A stretch of 64,000 nt of DNA, taken from positions 1 through 64,000 of the forward strand of contig NZ_MBEI01000001.1 of the NCBI RefSeq assembly GCF_001953985.1. The letters are read 5' to 3'. Under the pieces are notes generated by a model that was not told where the DNA came from, searched no databases, and saw only the letters and a list, made by a program, of their open reading frames with translations. Both the position numbers and the translations under genes were made by a program. The stretch comes from Mycobacterium colombiense. GTDB lineage: Bacteria; Actinomycetota; Actinomycetes; Mycobacteriales; Mycobacteriaceae. Numbering within the stretch: position 1 is the stretch's first letter; each line of letters opens with the position of its first letter. Positions 37,058-46,121 of this stretch are shown one piece after another.

Positions 37058-37790
37058 ACGGCCGCCGAAGCCCACCCTGCTGATCTTCGCTGACTCGTTG
37101 GCCTACTACGGGCCGACCGGGGGGCTGCCCGCCGACGATCCCCGTATCTGGCCTAACATCGTTGCGGCGCAATTGGGTTGGGATGTCGAGCTGATCGGCC
37201 GCATCGGTTGGACGTGCCGCGACATCTGGTGGGCGGCGACCCAGGACCCGCGGGCCTGGGCGGCGCTGCCCAGGGCCGGCGCGGTCATCTTCGCCACGGG
37301 TGGTATGGATTCACTGCCGTCTGTGCTGCCCACCGCGCTGCGAGAGCTGATCCGCTATGTGCGGCCGCCCTGGCTGCGGCGCTGGGTCCGCGACGGCTAT
37401 GGCTGGCTGCAGCCCAGGCTCTCGCCGGTGGCCCGATCGGCCCTGCCTCCGCACCTGAGTGCGGACTACCTCGAACAGACCCGTGGCGCAATCGATTTCA
37501 ACCGGCCCGGCATCCCGATCGTGGCCTCGCTGCCGTCGGTGCACATCGCCGACACCTACGGCCGGGCGCACCACGGGCGCGCCGGGACGGTGGCCGCGCT
37601 CACCGAATGGGCACAGAACCATCACGTTCCCCTGGTCGACCTCAAAGCCGCTGTCGCCGAGCAGGTTATGAGTGGCCGCGGGAACCCCGACGGCATTCAC
37701 TGGAATTTCGAGGCGCACCAGGCGGTCGCGGAGTTGATGCTCAAGGCGCTCGCCGAGGCCGGCGTGGCGAACGAGAAGCACCGCGGTTAG
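37047..37790 (+). CDS. octT: Diglucosylglycerate octanoyltransferase
   Basis: This 247-residue SGNH-fold protein has the nucleophile serine in FADSLAYYG (Ser17) and the C-terminal DxxH motif in [12 protein letters not shown]. The M. tuberculosis counterpart Rv2418c is known as OctT, which octanoylates the glucosylglycerate core of MGLP. ATG 37047 (MSSERPPK) is the first start giving the SGNH N-terminus; the frame runs further back inside gpgP. It is clearly in the same operon as gpgP. Confidence 0.87.
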   Translation: MSSERPPKPTLLIFADSLAYYGPTGGLPADDPRIWPNIVAAQLGWDVELIGRIGWTCRDIWWAATQDPRAWAALPRAGAVIFATGGMDSLPSVLPTALRELIRYVRPPWLRRWVRDGYGWLQPRLSPVARSALPPHLSADYLEQTRGAIDFNRPGIPIVASLPSVHIADTYGRAHHGRAGTVAALTEWAQNHHVPLVDLKAAVAEQVMSGRGNPDGIHWNFEAHQAVAELMLKALAEAGVANEKHRG

Positions 37791-37794
37791 CGCC

Positions 37795-38628
37795 ATGACC
37801 GTCGTGGTGGTGACCGACTCGTCGGCACGTCTGCCCGCCGACCTGCTCGAAAAGTGGGGGATACGCGTCGTTCCGCTGCATATCCTGCTCGACGGCCACG
37901 ATCTGCGCGACGGCGTCGACGACATTCCGGGCGACATCTACAAACTCGCGGCCACCACCGCCGCGGCCACTCCCGCCGAACTGGCCGACGTGTACCAGCA
38001 GGCGCTGGCCGACAGCGGGGCCGATGGGGTTGTGGCCGTGCATCTTTCATCGGCGCTGTCGGGCACCTGCCGGGCCGCCGAACGCACCGCCGCCGATCTC
38101 GATCCGAACGTGCGCGTCGTCGACTCCAAGTCGGCCGCGATGGGCACGGGCTTCATCGCGTTGGCCGCCGCCCGGGCCGCCGCGGCCGGTAAAGACGTCG
38201 ACGCCGTCGCGGACGCCGCGCGCGCGGCCGTGGACCGCGGACATGCCTTCATCGTGGTGCACCGGCTGGACAACCTGCGCCGCAGCGGACGCATCGGCGG
38301 GGCGAAGGCGTGGCTCGGCACCGCGTTGTCACTCAAGCCGCTGTTGCGCATCGATGACGGCAAACTCGTTCTGGCCCAACGGGTGCGCACCGTCAGCCAT
38401 GCGACGGAGGCGATGATCGACCGGGTCTGTCAGGCCGTCGGCAACGACGCCGCCGCCCTGGCGGTGCACCACGTCAACAACCCGGACGGCGCCCGTGAGG
38501 TGGCGGCGGCGTTGGGCGAGCGGCTGCCGGCGTGCGAGCCGGCGATCATCACCGAGTTGGGGCCGGTGCTCGCGCTGCATGTCGGCGCGGGCGCGGTCGC
38601 GGTGAGCGTGGCGCTCCCAGCGGATTAG
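37795..38628 (+). CDS. DegV family fatty-acid-binding protein
   Basis: This 277-residue protein has VVVTDSSARLP at the N-terminus, AVHLSSALSGTCRAAERTA and LDNLRRSGRIGGAKAWLGTALSLKPLL, all typical of DegV. Such proteins bind a single fatty acid and, in some bacteria, deliver it to fatty acid kinase FakA; no fakA is adjacent. It lies 4 nt after octT, so a supply of acyl groups to MGLP synthesis is conceivable. Its stop overlaps that of the convergent mmpL gene. Confidence 0.9.
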   Translation: MTVVVVTDSSARLPADLLEKWGIRVVPLHILLDGHDLRDGVDDIPGDIYKLAATTAAATPAELADVYQQALADSGADGVVAVHLSSALSGTCRAAERTAADLDPNVRVVDSKSAAMGTGFIALAAARAAAAGKDVDAVADAARAAVDRGHAFIVVHRLDNLRRSGRIGGAKAWLGTALSLKPLLRIDDGKLVLAQRVRTVSHATEAMIDRVCQAVGNDAAALAVHHVNNPDGAREVAAALGERLPACEPAIITELGPVLALHVGAGAVAVSVALPAD

Positions 38629-41525
38629 GCGCTCACCGGCCGCCGCGCGTTGTCACCGCGCGGGTGCACCACTTGCGGCCACCAGAACCACCGTCCGAGC
38701 AGGGTGGCGATCGAGGGCATCAGCAACGTGCGCACGATCAGCGTGTCGAGCAGCAGACCGATGCACACGGTCGACCCGAACTGACCGAGCACGCGCAGAT
38801 CGCTGCCCAGCATGGACGCCATGGTGAAGGCGAACACCAGACCGGCCGCCGTCACCACGCCACCGGTGCCGGCCATCGACCGGATGATCCCCGTCTTGAG
38901 CCCGCCGTGGATCTCTTCGCGGAACCGGGAGACCAGGAGCAGGTTGTAGTCCGACCCGACGGCCAACAGGATGATCACCGACAGCGCCATGACGATCCAG
39001 TGGATCCTGATGCCGAACAGATCCTGCCAAATCAACACGGACAGACCGAAAGACGCCGCGATCGAACTGGCCGCCGTGCCGACGATCACCAGCGCTGCCA
39101 CCACGCTTCGGGTCAACAGCAGCATGATCATGAAGATCAGCGTCAGGGCCGACACCACCGCGATCATCAGGTCGTATTTCTCGCCGTCGGCCATGTCCTT
39201 GAAGGTCGCGGCGGTCCCGCCGAGGTACACTCGGGCATCCGACAGCGAGGACTGCTTCAGCCCCTCCTGCGCGGCGGTGCGTTCGGCGTCGACGCGCGCG
39301 ATGCCCTCCGGCGACATCGGATCGCCCTGGTGGGTGATGAAGAACCGCGCCGACTTACCGTCCGGCGACAGGAACATCCGAAGACCCGTCTGGAAGTCGG
39401 GGTTGTCAAAGGCTTCCGGCGGCAGATAGAAGAAGTCGTCGTTCTTGGAGTTGTCGAAGCTTTGCCCCATCACGATGGCGGTGTTGCTCATCGCCTCCAT
39501 CTGGTCGATCATCGCCTTGAACGTCTGGTACAGCGTCAGCGTGATGCCCCTGGTGGTCTTCAGCGTGGTGATCAGCGTGGGAAACAGCGCAGTCAGGTCG
39601 CGTGAGGCTTTGGCGGTGTGCGCGATGTCGGTCGTCAAATAGTGGAACTGCTCGGCCAGTTGGTCGAACCCGTCGAACGTGTCGAACAGGGACCGCAACC
39701 CGATGCACACGGGAATGTCGTAGCAGTGCTTCTCCCAATAGAAGATGCTGCGAATCGGCCGGAAGGTGTCGTCGAAATCGGCGATGTGGTCGCGCAGGGT
39801 GTCGGTGATCTGCGACGTCACCGCCGTCGTCTTTGCGCTGTCGTCGGCGGCGTTGGCCAGGTCCAGCGACACCTCGTACTGGCGCTGCGTGGTGTCGATC
39901 TGGGTTTGTAGGTCGTCGGCCATCTTGAGGATGTCGTTCATGCGCTCCTTGAGGAAGCCCATGTTCTGCATCGTCGTCTGACTTTGGACGCTGTTCTGGA
40001 ACGGAATCGAGCTGTGCTGAATCGGAATGCCCAGCGGCCGGGTGATGTCCTGGACCATGGCGATGCCGAGCGTGCGCATCTCGTTCTTGGCCACCCGGTC
40101 CAACACCAGCATGTCCGCCGGGTTGCGCATGTCGTGGTCGGACTCGACCATCAGCAGGTCGGGGTTCATCCGCGCCTCGGAGAAATGCCGATTCGCGGCC
40201 TCTTGCCCTTGATTGGACGGGGCTGACAACGGCAGGTAATGGCGGTCGTTGTAGCTCGTGTGGAAGCTCGGCAGGGCGATCATGCCGACCAGCACGACCG
40301 CGGCGCTGACGGCCAAAATCGCTGCGGGCCAACGCACTACGGCGGTGCCGACCCGGCGCCACAGCCGGCCACGCTTGGCCTGCTTTTCGAAGAGGTGGAA
40401 GCGGCTGCCGACGAAGACCACCGCGGGACCCAGCGTGATTCCGGCCAGCACCACGACCAGCATGCCGATCGCCACGGGCGCGCCCATGGTGTTGAACCAC
40501 GGCAGCCGAGAAAAGCTCAGGCAATAGGTCGCGCCCGCGATCGTCAGGCCCGATCCCAGGACGACCGGGGCGACGCCCCTGAAGGTGGTGTAGTACGCGG
40601 TTTCTCGATCCTCGCCGGCGGCCAACGCCTCCTGATAGCGGCCGACGAGGAAGATGCCGTAGTCCGTTCCCGCGGCGATCGCCAGCATCGTGAGGATGTT
40701 GGCGGCGAAGGTGGTGAGCCCAAACGCGTTGTGGTACGCGAGAACCGCGACGACGCCGCGCGAACAGGCCAGCGCGACAAAGGTCATGAACAGCTGCACG
40801 AGCGTCGTGACGATGGACCGGTAGACCAGCAGTAACATGATCGCGATCGCGCCCAGGGTGAACAGCGTGATCTTGGCCAGGCTCGCGTTACCGATGATGT
40901 GCATGTCGTCGGACAGCGCCGCGGGACCGGTGACGTAGGCCTTCACGCCAGGTGGCGCCCTGTTCTCGTCGATCACCTTGCGAACGGCGTCCACGGATTC
41001 GTTGGCCAGCGTCGTCCCCTGGTTACCGGCGAGGTTCACCTGCACATAGGCGGCCTTGGCGTCGGCGCTCTGCGCGCCCGCGGCGGTGAGCCGGTCGCCC
41101 CAGAAGTCCTGGATGTGCTGAATGTGCTTGGGGTCCTGGCGGAGTTGCCGAATCAGCTTGTCGTAGTACTGGTGCGCGTCCGGCCCGAGCGGGTGCTGAC
41201 CCTCCAGCACGATCATGACGGTGCTGTTGGAGTCGAACTCGTGGAAGTTGTGGCCCAGGCGCATCATCGCCTTCATCGACGGCGCGTCCAGCGGTGTCAT
41301 CGGCGCCGAGTGCGCCTCGCCGACCTTTTCCAGCGTCGGAACGATGACGTTCACCAACACGGTGATGGCCACCCAGCCCAAGATGATCGGTATCGCGAAG
41401 ATACGGATCGCATGCGGAAGGTAGGGGCGGTGGCCCCGCTCGGCCTTGGACAGGCGCCCCGTCTTGATCGGGCCGGTGTCGGCGGCGCTCAGGTCGCGCT
41501 CGGTCTGGTTGCTCGTGTTGCTCAT
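38625..41525 (-). CDS. MmpL family RND transporter
   Basis: This 966-residue inner-membrane exporter has two blocks of transmembrane helices separated by large periplasmic loops. Family sequences include AIAAGTDYGIFLVGRYQEALAAGEDRETAYYTTFRG and, in the second half, VGSDYNLLLVSRFREE, whose acidic and Tyr residues form the proton relay. The periplasmic loop is long and helical (coiled-coil-like, LKERMNDILKMADDLQTQID), as in MmpL4/MmpL5. The ATG overlaps the stop of the mmpS gene. MmpS4/5-MmpL4/5 pairs export siderophores and drugs; substrate here is inferred only. Confidence 0.92.
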   Translation of the reverse strand: MSNTSNQTERDLSAADTGPIKTGRLSKAERGHRPYLPHAIRIFAIPIILGWVAITVLVNVIVPTLEKVGEAHSAPMTPLDAPSMKAMMRLGHNFHEFDSNSTVMIVLEGQHPLGPDAHQYYDKLIRQLRQDPKHIQHIQDFWGDRLTAAGAQSADAKAAYVQVNLAGNQGTTLANESVDAVRKVIDENRAPPGVKAYVTGPAALSDDMHIIGNASLAKITLFTLGAIAIMLLLVYRSIVTTLVQLFMTFVALACSRGVVAVLAYHNAFGLTTFAANILTMLAIAAGTDYGIFLVGRYQEALAAGEDRETAYYTTFRGVAPVVLGSGLTIAGATYCLSFSRLPWFNTMGAPVAIGMLVVVLAGITLGPAVVFVGSRFHLFEKQAKRGRLWRRVGTAVVRWPAAILAVSAAVVLVGMIALPSFHTSYNDRHYLPLSAPSNQGQEAANRHFSEARMNPDLLMVESDHDMRNPADMLVLDRVAKNEMRTLGIAMVQDITRPLGIPIQHSSIPFQNSVQSQTTMQNMGFLKERMNDILKMADDLQTQIDTTQRQYEVSLDLANAADDSAKTTAVTSQITDTLRDHIADFDDTFRPIRSIFYWEKHCYDIPVCIGLRSLFDTFDGFDQLAEQFHYLTTDIAHTAKASRDLTALFPTLITTLKTTRGITLTLYQTFKAMIDQMEAMSNTAIVMGQSFDNSKNDDFFYLPPEAFDNPDFQTGLRMFLSPDGKSARFFITHQGDPMSPEGIARVDAERTAAQEGLKQSSLSDARVYLGGTAATFKDMADGEKYDLMIAVVSALTLIFMIMLLLTRSVVAALVIVGTAASSIAASFGLSVLIWQDLFGIRIHWIVMALSVIILLAVGSDYNLLLVSRFREEIHGGLKTGIIRSMAGTGGVVTAAGLVFAFTMASMLGSDLRVLGQFGSTVCIGLLLDTLIVRTLLMPSIATLLGRWFWWPQVVHPRGDNARRPVSA

Positions 41526-42016
41526 GCGGACTTCACTAGGCAGAAGGTCTGGGCGTTATGGCCGTTGGAGTTCTGGTTGTCGCGGACGATGCCGTCCACG
41601 GTGATCTTGCAGCTGATCGTGCTGCCGTCGCTCTGCGCCATGATGTTGGCGCTCACCGAGGGCAGCGTGGTCGAGATCGTGGTCGTCCAGGGCAGTGGGG
41701 CGTTGTTGACCTGATGCGTGTTGGCGTTTTCGTCCCAGTAGTTGATGTTCGCGGTCGTACCAGGGTTGCCGGAGATTTCGTAGACGACGACCTTCGGGTT
41801 GAACTGCACGATTTCGATTCCCTTGCCGGCGTTCGCGTTGAGATCTTCCGAGCCGAAGATCCTGTGCAGCCGCGACACGATCAGCGCCGAGAGCGCCAGA
41901 ACGACCACCAGAAGCAGCGGGATCCACCCTTGTTTCAGCACGCGGGTCACAATGCCGGGGCGGGGACCTGAGTCGGGACTAGCCACCACCTGACCGCCTT
42001 CCGCAAAGCTCACCAA
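41522..42016 (-). CDS. MmpS family accessory protein
   Basis: This 164-residue protein has one N-terminal transmembrane helix (WIPLLLVVVLALSALIVSRL, about 31-50) and a periplasmic beta-sandwich domain with VVYEISGNPGTTANINYWDENAN and paired cysteines (SCKITVDG, TFCLVKSA). It works as the periplasmic partner of the MmpL encoded directly after it (ATGA overlap). A -10 box and an IdeR-like sequence lie upstream. Confidence 0.9.
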   Translation of the reverse strand: MVSFAEGGQVVASPDSGPRPGIVTRVLKQGWIPLLLVVVLALSALIVSRLHRIFGSEDLNANAGKGIEIVQFNPKVVVYEISGNPGTTANINYWDENANTHQVNNAPLPWTTTISTTLPSVSANIMAQSDGSTISCKITVDGIVRDNQNSNGHNAQTFCLVKSA

Positions 42017-42056
42017 CCGTCGCCGACGACACCAATGTCAACGGAACATTTGCTCA

Positions 42057-42075
42057 GCTAGGGATACTAACCTTA
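42057..42075 (-). promoter_or_regulatory. IdeR-like half-site over the mmpS -10 box
   Basis: On the minus strand TAAGGTTAGTATCCCTAGC matches the left half of the IdeR consensus (TTAGGTTAGGCTAACCTAA) at 8 of 9 positions, but the right half poorly. It contains TAGTAT, a good -10 box, at 42069-42064. Iron repression of mmpS-mmpL is therefore possible but unproven. Confidence 0.35.
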
Positions 42076-42128
42076 GTGCACGCAAGCGTTCCTCCCGGGG
42101 CCGCCCGTTGTGGCGAACGGCATATCCG

Positions 42129-43187
42129 CTAATAGGCGAACCGACCGGTGACGGGCGGCAAGTCCGCGAGCGTCACGATCCCGGGCTCGGCGGCCACCAC
42201 CGCCGGGACGGCATTCGTAACCGGCATCGCGGTGTAGATCATCCCCAGTCCCATGAACCCGGGCTCCGTCCAATCCTTGGGCGGGAGGCAGTGCAAAACG
42301 GTGCGCATGTTGGGCAGCCCGAAAACCTGGATGACGTGGCCGTGCTCGAGTGGTTTGGGCGGGACGACGTGACTGCCCATGGTCCAGTTGAACCCGACGC
42401 TGACGACGTTGCGATCACCGACCCAGCCGCGGTGGTAGCCGTAGACGCTGCCGACCGTTCCGGCGGGAATCTTCATGAAGCCCAGATCGGAGTCGTCGGT
42501 GGCCGCGGTGAACGTGACGTCGAAGGTCATCTTGTCCAGCTTGGCTCCGATCGCGTCGGCCATCATCGCGGCCGATTCGGCGAAGACCTCGCTTTCCCGC
42601 CGGACATTTTCGGCCAGCCCCGGGGTATCGGGATCTTGCGAAAACCCCATGGCCGTCTGGGTTTCCGCCGACTCGTAGGTCGAGCAGTCGACGGATTCGG
42701 TGATCCGGATCTCGTCGACGCGCTCGCACGAGGCGGACAGCACCATGCCCACCATGTTCGTCATGCCCGGGTGGGCGCCGCTGCCGAAGATCGTCGAATT
42801 GCCCTTCTGGCAGGCGTCCTCGATGCGCTTGCGGTCCTGCGGTGTCTGCTTGCCGCCGGTGATCCACGCCGCGCTGGTGCACACGTTGACTCCCGATTCC
42901 AGCAGCCGCACCAACTCATCGACGCATGGCCACAACGGGTTATAGCAACACGCGTCGGCGCCCAGGGCCAACAGCGCGTCGATGTCGTTCGTCGCCTGCA
43001 CCCCGGTCGGCTCGGGCCAGCCCGCCAAATCGGCGGCGTCGACGCCCACTTTGTCCGCGCCGTGCGCATACACCCCGGCCAGTTCGAAATCGGGCCGTCC
43101 GATGATGGCGTGCAGCGAACGACGACCGATGTTGCCGGTCGTCCACTGGATCACCCGCAGCGGACGGTCTGTGCTTGCCTTGCTCAT
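42129..43187 (-). CDS. Dihydrodipicolinate-reductase-like NAD(P)-dependent enzyme
   Basis: This 352-residue protein has a Rossmann start (RVIQWTTGNIGRRSLHAII) and resembles the 2,4-diaminopentanoate dehydrogenase / DapB-like group that is numerous in mycobacteria. Conserved stretches include YNPLWPCVDELVRLLESGVNV and FGSGAHPGMTN. It is longer than true DapB and is not in a lysine operon. It lies 24 nt after the flavin/F420 protein gene, with AAAGGAG before ATG 43187. Substrate is unknown; an oxidation step in lipid or steroid breakdown is suggested only by the neighbouring acyl-CoA dehydrogenases. Confidence 0.8.
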   Translation of the reverse strand: MSKASTDRPLRVIQWTTGNIGRRSLHAIIGRPDFELAGVYAHGADKVGVDAADLAGWPEPTGVQATNDIDALLALGADACCYNPLWPCVDELVRLLESGVNVCTSAAWITGGKQTPQDRKRIEDACQKGNSTIFGSGAHPGMTNMVGMVLSASCERVDEIRITESVDCSTYESAETQTAMGFSQDPDTPGLAENVRRESEVFAESAAMMADAIGAKLDKMTFDVTFTAATDDSDLGFMKIPAGTVGSVYGYHRGWVGDRNVVSVGFNWTMGSHVVPPKPLEHGHVIQVFGLPNMRTVLHCLPPKDWTEPGFMGLGMIYTAMPVTNAVPAVVAAEPGIVTLADLPPVTGRFAY

Positions 43188-43211
43188 CGCGGCTCCTTTG
43201 CCGTGGGCGAA

Positions 43212-43643
43212 CTAGTTGCTGATATCGAATCCCGCGTTGACCTTGGTCGGACGCACCCGAACCACCAATTCACCGGGAACGGCGTTGCGGCGGCCGAATT
43301 CGTCGGCGCGGCCGGCACCCATGTAGCGGCGGCCGGTGCGGGTGGCGACGTCCAGCACGTCCCGCGGATCCTCGCTGACCGTGGCCACGCCCTGCACCTG
43401 CACGAACGAATAGGGCGGATGGGGGTCGTCGACGCAGATCACCACCCGCGGATCACGGGCCAGGGCACGGCCTTTCGACGTGTCACGCCCGGTGTTGAAC
43501 GCCAGCTGCCCGTCGTCGACGACGAACCACACCGGCGCGACCAGCGGGCGGCCGTCGGCGGCGAGGTAGCCGAGCATCCCGGTACGGGTGCCGGCCGACA
43601 GGAACTCGATGACCTTCTCGGTCAGCTCCGCGGGCCCGGCCAT
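43212..43643 (-). CDS. Pyridoxamine 5'-phosphate oxidase-fold protein
   Basis: This 143-residue split-barrel protein has GMLGYLAADGRPLVAPVWFVVDDGQLAFNTG and a C-terminal YMGAGRADEFGRRN. It belongs to the PPOX class, whose mycobacterial members often use F420 or flavin to reduce small substrates. It is 3 nt downstream of the acyl-CoA dehydrogenase gene, hence the same operon. Exact activity is unknown. Confidence 0.8.
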   Translation of the reverse strand: MAGPAELTEKVIEFLSAGTRTGMLGYLAADGRPLVAPVWFVVDDGQLAFNTGRDTSKGRALARDPRVVICVDDPHPPYSFVQVQGVATVSEDPRDVLDVATRTGRRYMGAGRADEFGRRNAVPGELVVRVRPTKVNAGFDISN

Positions 43644-43646
43644 GCG

Positions 43647-44753
43647 TTACAGGCGGGCCAGGTCGTAGTCGCCGAGGTGATCGATCAGGTTGTGCAGGTG
43701 CTCGCCCGAGGTGCCCAGGGTGTTCTCGATCGCGGTGAGCCGGGCGGCGTAGTGGCTGATCGGGTATTCGGCCGTCACGCCGATGCCGCCGTGCATCTGC
43801 ACCGATTCCTGCGCGATGTGGCGGCCGGAGCGGCCGATCTGCAGCTTGGCACGCGAGGCGATCACCGGGTCGATGTTGCCGTCGGCGATCGACATCGCCG
43901 CGTACAGCGTCATGCTGCGGGCCAATTCCAGCGACACGTACATGTCGGCTGCGCGCTGCGTAAGCGCCTGGAATTTGTTGAGCGTGACGCCGAACTGCTT
44001 GCGCGTCTTGAGGTAATCGGTGGTCAGCCGCAGCGATTCCTCCATGGCCCCCAGCGCTTCGGCGCACAGCGCCGACTGGATGCGCACGAGCGCGTCGCGG
44101 ATGGCGCCCGAGGCGTCGACCGCCTCGCCCAGGGGTTCGGCGGCGGTGGAGTCCAGGTCGATCTGGGCGCCGCGCTGTCCGTCGAACGTCCGGTACGGGT
44201 TCCTCGTCACCGCTGCCGCGTCGACCAGGAACAGGCCGGTGCCGCCGTTCGGCAGCGCCGCGCTGACCACCAAGGTGTCGGCGCAGTCCCCGGCGAGCAC
44301 CGGGTTCTTCCGGCCACTCAGCGTCCACGAATCACCTTGCCGCTCAGCCTTGGTGCCCACCTCGGCGGAGGGCTTGCGCTGGCCCGGCTCGAGGTGGGCG
44401 AACGCCAGCAGCCGCTGCCCGCCCGCGACCTCGTCGAGCAGCTGCTTCTGCTCGGCGCTGCCCAGCTCGGCGATCAGCGCACCGGGCCCCAGCGCGGCGT
44501 GCAGCACCGGTTCGGGGGCCAGCCGGCGCCCGACCTCGGTGAGTACGACGGCGATCTCGATCTGGCCGGACTCCTCCGGCTCGAAACCCAGACCCAGAAT
44601 TCCCGTGTCGGCGAGCTGATTCCACACCTCGCGGCTCCAGCCGAGATCGGAGCCGATGATCTTGTTGCGGCTTTCCGGGTCATAGGTGCGCGACAACAAA
44701 TCGCGCGTGGTGTCGCGGAGCAGGGCTTGCTCGTCGCTCAGTTGAAAGTCCAT
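43647..44753 (-). CDS. Acyl-CoA dehydrogenase, second subunit
   Basis: This 368-residue FAD-dependent enzyme begins MDFQLSDEQALLRDTTRDLLSR and ends with HGGIGVTAEYPISHYAAR, where the Glu position of the T-x-E motif matches one of the two known catalytic-base locations. The gene follows another acyl-CoA dehydrogenase by 7 nt. Adjacent, unequal pairs in actinobacteria commonly form alpha2-beta2 heterotetramers that act on steroid side chains or branched acyl-CoAs. The frame runs further upstream into its neighbour; ATG 44753 is chosen from the family N-terminus. Confidence 0.87.
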   Translation of the reverse strand: MDFQLSDEQALLRDTTRDLLSRTYDPESRNKIIGSDLGWSREVWNQLADTGILGLGFEPEESGQIEIAVVLTEVGRRLAPEPVLHAALGPGALIAELGSAEQKQLLDEVAGGQRLLAFAHLEPGQRKPSAEVGTKAERQGDSWTLSGRKNPVLAGDCADTLVVSAALPNGGTGLFLVDAAAVTRNPYRTFDGQRGAQIDLDSTAAEPLGEAVDASGAIRDALVRIQSALCAEALGAMEESLRLTTDYLKTRKQFGVTLNKFQALTQRAADMYVSLELARSMTLYAAMSIADGNIDPVIASRAKLQIGRSGRHIAQESVQMHGGIGVTAEYPISHYAARLTAIENTLGTSGEHLHNLIDHLGDYDLARL

Positions 44754-44760
44754 GGCTGCC

Positions 44761-45921
44761 TCACAATCCCAGAATCGTCGACGCGATGATGTTGCGCTGC
44801 ACCTCGCTGCTACCGCCGTAGATCGACGTCTTGCGGTAGTTGAGGTAGTGCGGCGCACTGTGTTGGGCCCAGGACGGCGAGGCGATGTCTTCGCCGTTGG
44901 CCGGCAGCGCATCCGGCCCGGCCACCTCGACGAGCAGTTCGGTGGCCGCCTGCTGCAGTTGGCTGCCGCGCAGCTTGAGCACCGACGATGCCGGGTTGGG
45001 CTGGCCGTCCGCGGAGTCGGTGACCACTCGCGACTGCGTGAGTTCCAGTGCCAGCAGCTCGTTTTCGGCCTCGGCCAGTCGCGCCGCGAACAGCGGGTCG
45101 TTGAGCACCCCGGTGGCCGCCGCGTGCTTCTTCACCTCGGCGAGGCGCACCTTGGTCCGCCCCACTCCGGCAATGCCCGTGCGCTCGTTGCCCAGCAGGA
45201 ACTTCGCGTACGTCCAGCCCTGATTCTCTTCTCCGACAAGCTGATTGGCGGGCACCCGGACGTCCTCGAAGAAGACCTCGTTGATCTCGTGGCCGCCGTC
45301 GATCGTCTTGATGGGCCGCAGGGTGATGCCGGGGGTGTTCATGTCGAACAGCAGGAACGAGATGCCGGCCTGCCGCTTGGGTGCCTGCGGGTCGGTCCGC
45401 ACCAGGCAGAAGATCCAGTCCGCGTACTGTCCGAGCGTGGTCCAGGTCTTCTGGCCGTTGACGACGTAGCTGTCGCCGTCGCGGACCGCGGTGGTGCGCA
45501 GCGACGCCAGGTCAGATCCGGCCTCGGGCTCGGAGAATCCCTGGCACCACCAGATGTCGAGGCTGGCCGTCGGGGGCAGGAAGCGTTGTTTGACCTCCTC
45601 CGAACCGAATTCGGCGATCACCGGGCCCACCATCTTGGTGTTGAAGTTCAGCGGCTCCGGGACGCACGCCAGCTGCATTTCGTCGGCCCAGATCTGATGC
45701 TGGGTCGGCGTCCAGTCCTTGCCGCCCCACTCGACCGGCCAGTTCGGCACCGCCAGGCCGTGCTCGTGCAGGATCTTGTGGCTGGCGACGATGTCGTCGT
45801 GGTTCACTTCCGCCGAACCGCGGCGCACCCGGTCGCGCACCTCCTCGGGAATCTTGGTCGTGTAGATGGTGCGGAGTTCGTCGCGGAACGCGGCTTCCTC
45901 GGGTGTGAGCGCCAGTTGCAT
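44761..45921 (-). CDS. Acyl-CoA dehydrogenase, first subunit
   Basis: This 386-residue protein starts MQLALTPEEAAFRDELR. The flavin-binding WWCQGFSEPEAGSDLASL and the C-terminal IYGGSSEVQRNIIASTILGL are diagnostic. AGGAGG lies just before ATG 45921. It heads an operon with the second dehydrogenase, the PPOX protein and the DapB-like reductase. It is divergent from comEA over about 200 bp. I found no clear KstR-type palindrome there, so cholesterol regulation is not supported. Confidence 0.88.
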   Translation of the reverse strand: MQLALTPEEAAFRDELRTIYTTKIPEEVRDRVRRGSAEVNHDDIVASHKILHEHGLAVPNWPVEWGGKDWTPTQHQIWADEMQLACVPEPLNFNTKMVGPVIAEFGSEEVKQRFLPPTASLDIWWCQGFSEPEAGSDLASLRTTAVRDGDSYVVNGQKTWTTLGQYADWIFCLVRTDPQAPKRQAGISFLLFDMNTPGITLRPIKTIDGGHEINEVFFEDVRVPANQLVGEENQGWTYAKFLLGNERTGIAGVGRTKVRLAEVKKHAAATGVLNDPLFAARLAEAENELLALELTQSRVVTDSADGQPNPASSVLKLRGSQLQQAATELLVEVAGPDALPANGEDIASPSWAQHSAPHYLNYRKTSIYGGSSEVQRNIIASTILGL

Positions 45922-46061
45922 GGCAGCCTCCTGTCGTTTGGGGGTGACCGTGACGACGCAGCGCCCAGAGCTGTTTTCTGGCGATGCCGGTCGTTCGCTC
46001 GACTTCCATCTTGACCCATCCCTCGCGGGCGCCGTGCACAGCCTCGGGTTAATCCACAGAT

Positions 46062-46090
46062 CGGCCCCGCGACGCCGTTGAGCGGGGCCG
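46062..46090. promoter_or_regulatory. Inverted repeat in the fadE-comEA divergent region
   Basis: CGGCCCCGC (46062-46070) pairs perfectly with 46082-46090 across 11 nt. Between two divergent genes a terminator is less expected than an operator; it ends 20 bp before the comEA -10 box. Confidence 0.45.
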
Positions 46091-46109
46091 TTGTGGCAGA
46101 CCGCGGACC

Positions 46110-46115
46110 TACCGT
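46110..46115 (+). promoter_or_regulatory. comEA -10 box, leaderless start
   Basis: TACCGT ends 6 nt before ATG 46122, and no ribosome-binding site lies between. Confidence 0.5.
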
Positions 46116-46121
46116 CGGCCC

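Noticed and set aside
42108..44789. 893-codon plus-strand frame opposite the DapB-like, PPOX and acyl-CoA dehydrogenase genes
   Set aside because: It crosses several real genes and their intergenic gaps, and shows no recognisable domain.
45922..46061. KstR-type site upstream of the acyl-CoA dehydrogenases
   Set aside because: No palindrome resembling the KstR consensus was found, so cholesterol regulation was not claimed.
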